From JAABRU01 sp050180235 (GTDB lineage Bacteria > Desulfobacterota > Desulfobacteria > Desulfobacterales > Desulfococcaceae): a stretch of 23,780 nt of DNA. Below are positions 7,401-15,200 of this stretch, piece after piece (within the stretch, counting starts at the first letter, position 1; every line of letters starts with the position of its first letter). The translations under genes and the position numbers were made by a program. The notes below the pieces were generated by a model. That model did no database searches. It had not been told where the DNA came from and saw nothing but the letters and a program-made list of their open reading frames with translations. The stretch covers positions 1-23,780 of the forward strand of contig JBFXEJ010000102.1 of the NCBI GenBank assembly GCA_050180235.1, read 5' to 3'.

Positions 7401-10347
7401 AGGCGGATGCACCACAGTGAAAACAGTGAGCATCACAGTCAATTCTCAGCCTCCGGTGAATGTGCCCTCTGTCACCGCAGCCTTTTCCGCAGATAAGACC
7501 AGCGCAAAGGTTTCAGAGACTGTGAAATTCACGGATGCCTCCACAGCCTCATACTGCACACTCAGCTCGTGGTCATGGACTTTCGGTGACGGTGCATCAA
7601 GCACAGTTCAGAACCCTGAACATGCCTACACCACCCCCGGAGTTTACACCGTGACACTTACGGCCTCCTGCTCCGGCGCGTCCGATACGGAAACCAGGAC
7701 ATCCTATATTACTGTCATCGGATGTATGGCCTCTTTTACGGCCGCGGGAACCGGCAATGCTCTGGAAGTGAAGTTTGACGGATCCGCCTCCAGCAATGCA
7801 GTCACCTATGAATGGGATTTCGGAGACGGCACAGGCGGCGAGGGCGTGACCCCCACCCATATCTACAGTGCAGCCGGAACCTATACGGTAAAACTGAAAG
7901 TGACGGGCGCGGATGAAAATTGTTTCGGTGTCACAGAACGTAATGTTATCGTAAGTGAAAACTGTCTGGCCTCGGCCTACTTCACAGTGAAAACTGCTGC
8001 CTCGGCATCGAGTCCCTTCCCCTTCCCCTTCCCCCTGCCCGGAAATGTCCGTACCGCAGAATTTGACGCGGAAGGCTCCACAGGCGACACCTTTGCCTGG
8101 ACTTTTGGCGATGGAAACACAGGAACCGGCAAACAGGCCACCCATACCTATGCCGCAGCCGGAACCTACAATGTCACTCTTACAGTTACAGCGGCAGCCG
8201 GATGTTCGGCCAGCACCACCCAGAGCGTGAACATTGGCGCATCCTGTGTGGCTGATGCCGGATTTACGGCATTTGTCACGGAAAATTCCCTGAAAGCAAG
8301 TTTCAGTGCAGACAGCAGCACCGGAACATCCTATGCCTGGGAATTTGGTGACGGGGCCACTGCCTCCGGCATGAGTGTAAACCATACATATGCAGCAGGC
8401 GGCACATACGAGGTGAAACTGACTGTCACCAGCGGTGCATGCACAGACACCACCACACAGTCTGTCAGTGTTCAGACAGAGGCATGTCCGGCAGTGGCAA
8501 AATTCACCTTTGCGGATGACGGACTCACGGTTACGTTTGACACGACCGGATCTGTGGGAACTCTGCTCTTTGATTACGGAGACGGCAGCACCGGCACAGA
8601 GACCACACATACCTATGCGGCAGAGGGAACCTATACAGTCAAACTGACGGCCAAATCCCTTACTGACACCGGCAATGAATGCAGTGCGTTTGCCACTGCC
8701 AATGTCACGGTAAGCACATGTGCGGCACGGGCTGCGTTCACCGCATCCAATGACGGACTGACTGTCACCTTTGACACCACCGGTTCTGCGGGAACCCTGA
8801 GTTTTGATTACGGTGACGGTCAGACCGGAGCAGACACCACCCATACCTACAGCGCACCCGGAACCTATACAGTGGTTCTCACGGCCACCGCAGATGACGG
8901 ATGCTTCCGGACACGCAGCCTGAGTGTGACTGTATGCAGTGCTGCAGCCGCATTCACGGCCCAGCCGGTTGCAGGTACGGTACCTCTGACAGTGAATTTT
9001 GATGCCGGTGAATCCGTAGGTGAAACCTTTGCCTGGGATTTTGGTGACGGCTCAGTCGGAAGCGGCGAAACTGCAAGTCATGAATATGCCGCAGCCGGAA
9101 CCTATACGGTTGTTCTGACTGTATCTGACGGCAACTGCACAGCCACAGAGCAGGCGGTGATTACAGTTAATTCTGCCTGCACACTGGTGGCCGCATTCAC
9201 AGCCCTGCCCGGTGATGATGCCATGACAGTGGTTTTTGATGCCAGTGCATCCATAGGTGACAGTTTTGCCTGGAATTTCGGCGATGGCAAAAGCGGAAGC
9301 GGCAAAATCGTAAGCCATGCCTATGCGGCAGAGGGAACCTATGTTGTCACCCTTACGGTCAGCGGATGCAATACCACTGCAACTTTGGAGAAAACCGTTG
9401 TTGTGGTGTCACCTTCTCCCAACAGACCGGATGCACCGGTGCTGACAGAACCGGCTGACGGCATGGTCAATGTCATCCTGCAGGCTCTGCTGAAATCCGG
9501 AGCCTTCCACAGCCCCCTGGGTGCTGGTCATGGCCGCAGTGTATGGCAGATAGCCCTGGATCCGGATTTTACGGAAATGGTGTTCAGTCTGATGAGCGAT
9601 GAATATCTCACATCCCTGACCCTGCCGGAATTCATCCTGAATCCGGGAACCTCCTATTACTGGAGAGTGAGATACCTTGACGCCAATGGTCTGGCCTCTG
9701 ACTGGTCTGAAGTCTTCACCTTTGTGACAGTTGGCACAAATGACGAAGATCTCAATGCAAACGGCATACCGGACAGCCAGGAAGTCGCAAATCCGCCTTA
9801 TGCGCTTGCCAACGGACTGTGGGTGAAAATCCTCACCGGTGAGGGTTATATCGGTGTGGAAGGTCTGGAAGGCGTTGAGGAAATCGGCTGGCTGAAATGG
9901 CTGGATGTGAGAACAGTGGAAGGTCTGCCGGGCATAAAATTCCCCTGGGGCCAGTTCACATGGAAACTGAAAGCCACTGCCAAAACCGTTAAGGTGAAAA
10001 TCCATTTCTCCGCAGCCATGCCGGAAGCGGCTTTGTGGTACAACTACAACCTGCAAAGGGGCTGGCGTGATCTGACCGACACTGTGGAATTTGCCTCTGA
10101 CATGAAATCTGTCACCATCACCTTCACCGATGGCGGTGCAGATGATGCGGATGGCGTGGAAAACGGCTGGATTGTTGATCCTGCGGGATTCGGTGTGGTG
10201 GAAACCACAACAGAATGCTGTGAGGACAAGAGCGATGGAGGTTCCTGCTTTATTGAAACCGCAGCTTCGGGCAAAGTGTATGCAGGACTGGCCCTGATTC
10301 TGATCACCGGTCTTTCCCTGCTTGCTTTCCGCAAATCACAGAGATAA
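4489..10347 (+). CDS. Giant exported adhesin-like protein: cohesin-like, Ig-like and PKD array with C-terminal anchor
   Basis: This encodes 1952 residues. It has a signal peptide (residues 1-27, ending WSAYA) and a cohesin-like domain (about 28-180). Four or more bacterial Ig-like domains of Big_1/Big_2 character follow (about 181-675). One diverged and ten clear PKD domains (about 680-1640) carry W-D-F-G-D-G or F-D-Y-G-D-G plus H-x-Y-x-x-x-G-T-Y cores. Next come a fibronectin-like segment (about 1645-1745) and a calcium-loop-like DLNANGIPDSQE (about 1752). A domain resembling the 'choice-of-anchor U' family contains DGGADDADGVENGWIVDP. The end is SCFIETAASG, a transmembrane helix (about 1926-1945) and basic FRKSQR. 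The role is probably as a cell-surface stalk or adhesin; ligand unknown. RBS AGGAGG precedes ATG by 6-7 bases. The first ~180 codons are AT-richer than the rest. Paired cysteines recur at the PKD boundaries. Confidence 0.85.
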   Translation: MSKSRKCFYLFAAILTILFNTGWSAYAHEVTIGNGQGAIGSTGNTVTISVGTLPDNIAGFQIDIQYDKNAITPNTAPASLILGSDFSALFTGPTFTKQASITNIDATYNKLSILITDANIGGSVASSVPVDIVSVTFDVAANANTPNNPLVSLPTSPGLSDTSGNPVTTTFVNGNFLITGIPTGTITLTPDPVSIEANGTSTTTITSSAIKDASNAVVPTGTLITVATDAGTINGTDADGATAGFQVATNASGIVSFVLKSSTTITPAVNVTATSVAGNATGAAVVAFTAPPAASFTVETAATAVAGVAQDVTVTAKDTAGNTMTAYVGTITFTSTDTQAVLPADYTFVAGDNGVHIFTTGLTLKTAGNQTVTVTSGAVTGSATVAVSPSETAAKIILTAPTPISCAAPVGTPTLTATIQDAFGNTVTTGADSTLVVTFGVDAALTYGNLGGAATATATAAGGVATTTLTAVEHATGGPINCTANATGAGGALAQGTAIVTTVPKTLTKLVIKGSPYTEDPPTTTNTCSNINLTAMGTFSDGSEQNLTTLATWAPSGNFTTPGVFTPPNTAQDVDITATYASITTAIHTVTVKAYTPLTQASSFVITRMVGETVDFADAVIDGCTPYNYTLSAQPDSCTDALTGSVLTPTCIGSYTVQVTDSASTPTTVPVTINVVPCDATASFTVGNYVYAAETGFGLTDKSIAPKGWAWLISSDLFGDVGNSAVQNPPPGDDLYSFVGGGLTGVFNVTLTVTGTGGCPSTYPEAPEQVLVYVNGAADSTCGLALNSTGFTAMYDHDSDAATDPIVVPAAGVPIGTLITFTPPAQTVNGSAFPATATMSWDFNNDGTADVTGSPVTAEVTYAYTAAGTYTGIVTITDGTCTWYEEVDEVTVNCDVTANFTANPSSITLPATPTVTFTNTSTGGTDTTTYAWDFNNDGTTDDTTTGTEAPDTYTYPSTPGTYTAKMTATGTGGCTTVKTVSITVNSQPPVNVPSVTAAFSADKTSAKVSETVKFTDASTASYCTLSSWSWTFGDGASSTVQNPEHAYTTPGVYTVTLTASCSGASDTETRTSYITVIGCMASFTAAGTGNALEVKFDGSASSNAVTYEWDFGDGTGGEGVTPTHIYSAAGTYTVKLKVTGADENCFGVTERNVIVSENCLASAYFTVKTAASASSPFPFPFPLPGNVRTAEFDAEGSTGDTFAWTFGDGNTGTGKQATHTYAAAGTYNVTLTVTAAAGCSASTTQSVNIGASCVADAGFTAFVTENSLKASFSADSSTGTSYAWEFGDGATASGMSVNHTYAAGGTYEVKLTVTSGACTDTTTQSVSVQTEACPAVAKFTFADDGLTVTFDTTGSVGTLLFDYGDGSTGTETTHTYAAEGTYTVKLTAKSLTDTGNECSAFATANVTVSTCAARAAFTASNDGLTVTFDTTGSAGTLSFDYGDGQTGADTTHTYSAPGTYTVVLTATADDGCFRTRSLSVTVCSAAAAFTAQPVAGTVPLTVNFDAGESVGETFAWDFGDGSVGSGETASHEYAAAGTYTVVLTVSDGNCTATEQAVITVNSACTLVAAFTALPGDDAMTVVFDASASIGDSFAWNFGDGKSGSGKIVSHAYAAEGTYVVTLTVSGCNTTATLEKTVVVVSPSPNRPDAPVLTEPADGMVNVILQALLKSGAFHSPLGAGHGRSVWQIALDPDFTEMVFSLMSDEYLTSLTLPEFILNPGTSYYWRVRYLDANGLASDWSEVFTFVTVGTNDEDLNANGIPDSQEVANPPYALANGLWVKILTGEGYIGVEGLEGVEEIGWLKWLDVRTVEGLPGIKFPWGQFTWKLKATAKTVKVKIHFSAAMPEAALWYNYNLQRGWRDLTDTVEFASDMKSVTITFTDGGADDADGVENGWIVDPAGFGVVETTTECCEDKSDGGSCFIETAASGKVYAGLALILITGLSLLAFRKSQR

Positions 10348-10361
10348 ACAAAAAACAAAAC

Positions 10362-10388
10362 CCCTGAGGGATTTCAAAACCCTCAGGG
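10362..10388 (+). terminator. Hairpin after the giant surface-protein gene
   Basis: CCCTGAGGG (10362-10370) pairs with CCCTCAGGG (10380-10388), loop ATTTCAAAA, flanked by A-rich and T-rich bases. It is the first of two hairpins directly after the stop codon. A related AACCCT/AGGGTT hairpin sits inside the repeat at about 19118-19146. Confidence 0.6.
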
Positions 10389-10400
10389 TTTCATACAGAA

Positions 10401-10438
10401 AAAAAGGGGCGGGAAAATTTTTCCCGCCCCTTTTTTTT
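10401..10438 (+). terminator. Strong Rho-independent terminator
   Basis: GGGGCGGGAA pairs with TTCCCGCCCC. The stem extends through flanking A and T tracts and ends in an eight-T run (10431-10438). It would end transcription of the giant surface-protein gene, and being nearly symmetric it could act on both strands. Confidence 0.9.
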
Positions 10439-10480
10439 ACAAATCTGCAATAATATCAAATCGCCATTGAATTTATGCAA

Positions 10481-10590
10481 TAAGGCGATTTCCATGAAAA
10501 AATGTACCATCATTGCAGGTGGGCACGGCTTTTTGTGCCCGCCGTTTCAGCAGGACGGCGGGCACAAAAAGCCGTGCCCGCCCTACGAAA
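10481..10590 (+). repeat. Dispersed palindromic element, copy 1 (pairs with 19375-19484)
   Basis: About 110 bases run from TAAGGCGATTTCC to CCCTACGAAA. The core is a 25-bp perfect stem (10521-10545 with 10555-10579) around a 9-base loop. A near-identical copy lies in reverse orientation at 19375-19484, differing at only a few positions by eye. There is no coding content; short frames across it are artefacts. Confidence 0.85.
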
Positions 10591-10620
10591 AACGGTATAA
10601 TCATTAATGGAAATCACCTA

Positions 10621-10733
10621 ATACCAAATCGCTTTCAAAATATAAGAATGTCAAATGCTTTTTTTTCGTGCTTTTCGTGTTTTTCGTGGTTAAAAAAAGA
10701 GGCATTTCCCGAACTTTGAAAGCGATTTGGTAT
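10621..10733. repeat. Palindromic element with ATACCAAATCGC ends
   Basis: The left end ATACCAAATCGCTTTCAAA (10621-10639) is the exact reverse complement of 10715-10733. Inside, AATGC- and GCATT-type bases plus repeated TTTCGTG motifs fill the space. The ends resemble the TATACCAATTCNCCATTGAA termini of the family at 16061, 19001, 22866 and 23013. No gene is present. Confidence 0.75.
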
Positions 10734-10827
10734 AATGTGAATTCAGCATTAAAGCCCCAGGGCAGTTTGTTTGCCAAACTGCGGATCATTTACGGCACAG
10801 CAATAATCCGGGAAGGAGGAAACAGAA

Positions 10828-11676
10828 ATGGAAGAAAGCAGAATGGACAAAATTGAAAAAGGCATGGCAGAATTTTTTCAGGGAATGAGGGAAATGCGGA
10901 CTGAATTCTTTCAGGAAATGCAGGAAATGCGGAAATTCCAGAAGGAAACCGGAGTGCAGATCATGAAACTGAAAGAATCCCAGGAAAAGACAGATGCTCA
11001 TCTCATGAAACTGAAAGAATCCCAGGAAAAGACAGATGTTCATCTCATGAAACTGAAAGAATCCCAGGAAAAGACAGATGCGCAGCTCATGAAACTGAAA
11101 GAATCCCAGGAAAAGACAGATGTTCATCTCATGAAACTGAAAGAATCCCAGGAAAAGACAGATGATCAGTTCCGCAGAACCGATGAGAAGATCAATGATG
11201 TCAGTGAACAGCTTGCGAAAACCATAAAGAAACTGGATAATATTGGCGAGCAGCTCGGGGACATGGGACTTGTGCAGGGCAAGGTGGCTGAGGATCTGTT
11301 TTACCGGAATGTGAAAAGTCTTTTCAGGGACAGGGACATGATGTTTGCCAGTGTGCGGCGGAATGTGAGGAAAAAGGGGGTTGCGGAATATGACATTGTG
11401 GCAGCGGACAAAGACCGTGTGCTTGTGATAGAGGTGAAAAACAGACTGGAGCGTAGAATGGTGGACCGGTTTGTTGCTGAAAAACTCCCCCTGTTCAGAA
11501 AGGTTTTTCCCCAGTACAAAGACTGTGCTGTTATTGGCGGAATGGGGGCACTGGTGCTGCAGGATGATGTGGGGCGTTATGCGGAAAAGAAAGGACTGTA
11601 TGTTCTGACCCAGAGCGGGGACGGCGGGGCAATGCTTGCCAACCGGAAGAATTTCAGGGCCAGGGAGTTTTCCTGA
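10828..11676 (+). CDS. Coiled-coil PD-(D/E)XK nuclease-like protein with tandem 14-residue repeats
   Basis: This encodes 282 residues. Residues about 1-135 are a long charged helix including five consecutive 14-residue repeats (MKLKESQEKTDxxL, about 46-115), exactly two heptads each, so a coiled coil is predicted. The C-terminal part (about 150-282) has features of a PD-(D/E)XK nuclease-like domain: GKVAEDLFYRNV, then EYDIVAADKDRVLVIEVKN. The D of EYDIV and the E-x-K of IEVK could be the metal and catalytic residues. The architecture matches DUF3782-type coiled-coil/nuclease-fold proteins of unknown role. RBS GGAGG (about 10815) precedes ATG 10828; ATG 10843 is a possible internal start. No methylase or partner gene is adjacent. 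Nuclease activity is an inference from the motif. Confidence 0.75.
   Translation: MEESRMDKIEKGMAEFFQGMREMRTEFFQEMQEMRKFQKETGVQIMKLKESQEKTDAHLMKLKESQEKTDVHLMKLKESQEKTDAQLMKLKESQEKTDVHLMKLKESQEKTDDQFRRTDEKINDVSEQLAKTIKKLDNIGEQLGDMGLVQGKVAEDLFYRNVKSLFRDRDMMFASVRRNVRKKGVAEYDIVAADKDRVLVIEVKNRLERRMVDRFVAEKLPLFRKVFPQYKDCAVIGGMGALVLQDDVGRYAEKKGLYVLTQSGDGGAMLANRKNFRAREFS
10963..11172 (+). repeat. Five tandem 42-bp coding repeats
   Basis: Units start at 10963, 11005, 11047, 11089 and 11131, each opening ATGAAACTGAAAGAATCCC. They differ mainly in the last four codons (GATGCTCATCTC, GATGTTCATCTC, GATGCGCAGCTC and similar). The period is a multiple of three and of the heptad, so copy-number change keeps both the frame and the coiled-coil register. 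Confidence 0.95.
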
Positions 11677-11730
11677 TCCGGGTTTCCCGAAATCCCAATC
11701 TCTCCGGCTTTACTGCCATTGCGGATAGTG

Positions 11731-11950
11731 GGACTTTTGATGCTGATAAAAATGTGGGTAGTGGGTCAAATCCGCTGAAAATCCCCCTCCCACTGCGGGA
11801 GTGGTCAGGGGAGGGGTAAAAATAATATCCTGCAACAAACTGATGTTTTGACCCTCCCCTGCCCCTCCCTCAGGGAGGGGAGACCGTCATCAGCGGATTT
11901 GACCCACTGCCATAATCCGATATTATCTGAATTATCAGCATGAAAAGTCC
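11731..11950. repeat. Outer inverted repeat enclosing miniature element copy 2
   Basis: GGACTTTTGATGCTGATAA (11731-11749) pairs with 11932-11950 with one mismatch. The two arms lie about 7 and 20 bases outside the miniature element at 11757-11911. This may be the ends of an older non-coding element that the miniature transposon entered, or the arms of a transcribed hairpin. No coding frame connects the arms. Confidence 0.6.
11757..11911. mobile_element. Miniature inverted-repeat element, copy 2 (diverged, 155 bp)
   Basis: The left end GGTAGTGGGTCAAATCCGCTG is mirrored by the right end CAGCGGATTTGACCCACTGCC. This is the same terminal family as the copies at 258 and 18016, with the same runs of CCCCTCCC and GGGAGGGG. 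The interior differs and the ends are more symmetrical with each other than in copies 1 and 3. No clear 8-bp target duplication is visible, suggesting an older insertion. Confidence 0.8.
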
Positions 11951-12291
11951 TACCGTCAAATTATGACTGGGTGTCCCAATCAGAGAATCGCATACTTAAA
12001 AACGAAATCCTGCCATTTCTGCTTATGACCGGTCCGGTACAGAATGCCCTGTAAGAAAAAACCTTACAGAAAAATAAGAAATCCTCTAATTGACGGCCTT
12101 CCTGAACTGCCGTATATATATAAAATTTATTTGTAAAATTTTTTTTTCGTGTTTTTTTGTGCCCAAATCTGCATTTTTCCCTTTACAAATAAAACGAATT
12201 TCAATAAACTTGACAGTTTAAATACATTTTCCGCTGATCAGCTTCCATAAATATATAATCCATATCCAAAGCAAGGAGACAAAAAGAGACT
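11951..12291. promoter_or_regulatory. AT-rich leader region of nifJ
   Basis: There are no genes in this 341-base stretch. It becomes very AT-rich from about 12110. A TTGACA at 12210-12215 and a TATAAT at 12254-12259 are present, but they are not 16-18 bases apart, so I do not assign them as one promoter. AAGGAGA near 12272 is the nifJ ribosome-binding site, somewhat far (about 13 bases) from the ATG. Confidence 0.35.
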
Positions 12292-15200
12292 ATGGCAAAG
12301 AAAATGAAAACCCTTGACGGTAATACAGCAGCAGCGCATGTGGCCTATGCCATGAGCGATGTGGCAACCATTTATCCCATCACCCCTTCTTCCCCTATCG
12401 GAGAAATTGCGGAAGAATGGGCGGCCGGCGGACGCAAGAATATATTCGGCCAGCAGATGCTGGTGCGCCAGTTGCAGTCTGAGGCAGGTGCGGCCGCTTC
12501 TGTTCACGGCTCTCTGGCAGCAGGTGCACTGACCTCCACGTTTACAGCCTCCCAGGGACTGCTGCTCATGATTCCCAGCATGTACAAAATGTCGGGTGAA
12601 GTGCTTCCGGCTGTTCTTCATGTCACTGCCCGTGCAGTTTCAGCTCATGCCCTTTCCATTTTCGGGGATCATCAGGATGTCATGGCTGTCCGTCAGACCG
12701 GTTTTGCCCTGCTGGGCTCAGCTTCTGTGCAGGAAGCCCAGGATCTGGGGCTGGTGGCCCATCTCTCGGCCATTGAAGCCAGCGTGCCTTTTCTCCATTT
12801 CTTTGACGGTTTCCGCACCTCCCATGAAATCCAGAAGATTGAAATGATTGATTATGAGGACATGGCAAAACTGGTGAACTGGGAATCTGTGGCAAAATTC
12901 CGCGCACGGGGCACAAATCCGGAACGGCCTGAACTTCGCGGCACAGCACAGAATCCGGATGTGTATTACCAGGGATTTGAGACCCGGAATCCCTATTATC
13001 TGAAAACTCCGGGGATTGTGGCCGATTACATGAAAAAAGTCGGCGCTCTGACGGGCCGCTATTACAAACCCTTTGATTATGTGGGAGATCCCGAAGCTGA
13101 CCGTGTGGTAATCGCTATGGGTTCCTCGTGTGAAACCTTTGAGGAAGTGGTCAATTACCTTAATGAAAACGGCGAAAGCGTTGGGCTGGTCAAAGTCCGT
13201 CTTTACCGTCCCTTCTCTCCGGAATATCTCTTTTCAGCAATTCCTGCCACAGCCTCCCGCATTGCGGTAATGGATCGCACCAAAGAACCGGGTGCAATGG
13301 GTGATCCCCTGTACAAAGACGTATGCACAGCGTTTATGGAAAAAGGCGAGATGCCGGTCATCGTAAACGGACGCTACGGTCTGGGTTCCAAAGAGTTCAA
13401 TCCGGGCATGGCAAAGGCCGTGTTTGACAACCTGAAAGCCTCAGGCCCCAAAAATTACTTCAATGTGGGCATTGAAGATGATGTCACCCATACCTCCCTG
13501 GATTATGATGAGAATTTTGACGTGGCTCCCGAAGGCACGGTGCAGTGCAAATTCTGGGGTCTGGGCGCGGATGGAACCGTGGGTGCGAACAAAACAGCCA
13601 TCAAGATCATCGGTGACAATACCGATATGTTTGCCCAGGCATATTTTGCCTATGATTCCAAGAAATCCGGCGGAGTTACCATGTCCCATCTCCGTTTCGG
13701 GAAAAACCCGATTCAGTCCACATACCTGATCCGTTCCGCTGATTATATCGCATGTCACAAATCCAATTATGTGGATATTTATGATGTTCTTGACGGCATC
13801 AGAGAAGGTGGAACCTTCCTGCTCAACTCCAACTGGAGTCTGGCAGACATGGAAGAAAAACTGCCGGCCGCGATGAAGCGCACCATTGCCCGGAAAAAAC
13901 TGAAATTCTACAATATTGATGCGGTTTCCATTGCAACTGAAGTGGGACTGGGCGGACGTATCAATATGATCATGCAGACAGCCTTTTTCAAACTCGCGAA
14001 TGTGATACCGGTGGATCAGGCCCTGAACTATCTAAAAGCTGATATCAAAAAGATGTTCGGCAAAAAAGGCGACAAAGTCGTCAGCATGAACACGGGAGCG
14101 GTGGATAAGACTCTGGACAAACTGGTGGAAGTCAAATATCCGGAATCCTGGGCCAATGCCGGGGAAATTTCCGCTCCTGCCAAAGACGAACCCGCGTTTG
14201 TCACCAACGTGCTTCGTCCAATGGTATCACAGAAAGGCGACAAACTGCCGGTCAGTGCATTCCGTCCTGACGGCATTTTCCCGGTGGGAACCTCCAAATA
14301 CGAAAAACGCGGGGTGGCCATCAATGTGCCGGAATGGATTCCGGACAACTGCATTCAGTGCAACCAGTGTGCGATGGTCTGCCCCCATGCAGCCATCCGT
14401 CCCTATCTGCTCACTGATGAGGAACTGAAAAAGGCTCCTGAAGGTTTCACCGCTTTGGAAGCCAAAGGCAAGGAACTCAAAGGGCTGCATTTCCGTATGC
14501 AGGTTTACAGTCAGGACTGCATGGGCTGCGGCAACTGTGCTGATATCTGCCCGGCCAAGCAGAAGGCCCTGGTCATGAAACCCATTGAAACCCAGCTTGC
14601 TGTGCAGGTTCCGGCTCTGGCCTATGCGGAAACCCTGCCCATCCGGGACAATCTCCTGAGCCGCAACTCTCTCAAAGGCAGCCAGTTCCAGCAGCCTCTG
14701 ATGGAATTTTCCGGCGCATGTGCCGGATGCGGCGAAACCCCCTATGCCAAACTGCTGACCCAGTTGTTCGGCGAACGTATGGTTATCGGCAATGCAACCG
14801 GCTGTTCCTCCATCTGGGGCGGTTCAGCACCCGCGATTCCCTACTGCACCAACAAAGACGGACACGGCCCGGCCTGGGGCAGTTCCCTGTTTGAAGACCC
14901 TGCGGAATTCACCTACGGCATGTTCCTGGGACATATCCAGCAGCGGAAAAAACTCGCAGAACTGGCAGAACAGGCCATTGCCGCTGATGATATTCCCAAA
15001 GAGGTGAAAGATGCGCTGCAGGGCTGGCTCGGCAACATGAAAAATCCCGAAGGATCTAAAAAATACGGGGATCAGCTCAAGGCCATGCTGCCGGTTCACA
15101 AAGGAAACAGACTCCTGAGTGAAATTTTAACCTATGAAAAACTGTTTACCAAGAAATCCTACTGGGTATTTCTGGGTGACGGTGCAGCCTACGACATCGC

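Noticed and set aside
7597..8844. A 415-residue minus-strand frame inside the giant surface-protein gene
   Set aside because: It is antisense to repetitive PKD coding sequence, has an odd Cys/Gly-rich composition and no family resemblance. The plus-strand frame explains the region fully.
10786..11127. A minus-strand frame with repeated CLFLGFFQFHE peptides
   Set aside because: It is antisense to the 42-bp repeats of the coiled-coil protein; the plus strand has the ribosome site and a nuclease-like domain.
12210..12259. TTGACA and TATAAT upstream of nifJ as one sigma-70 promoter
   Set aside because: The hexamers are about 38 bases apart, far from the required spacing, so they cannot be one promoter.
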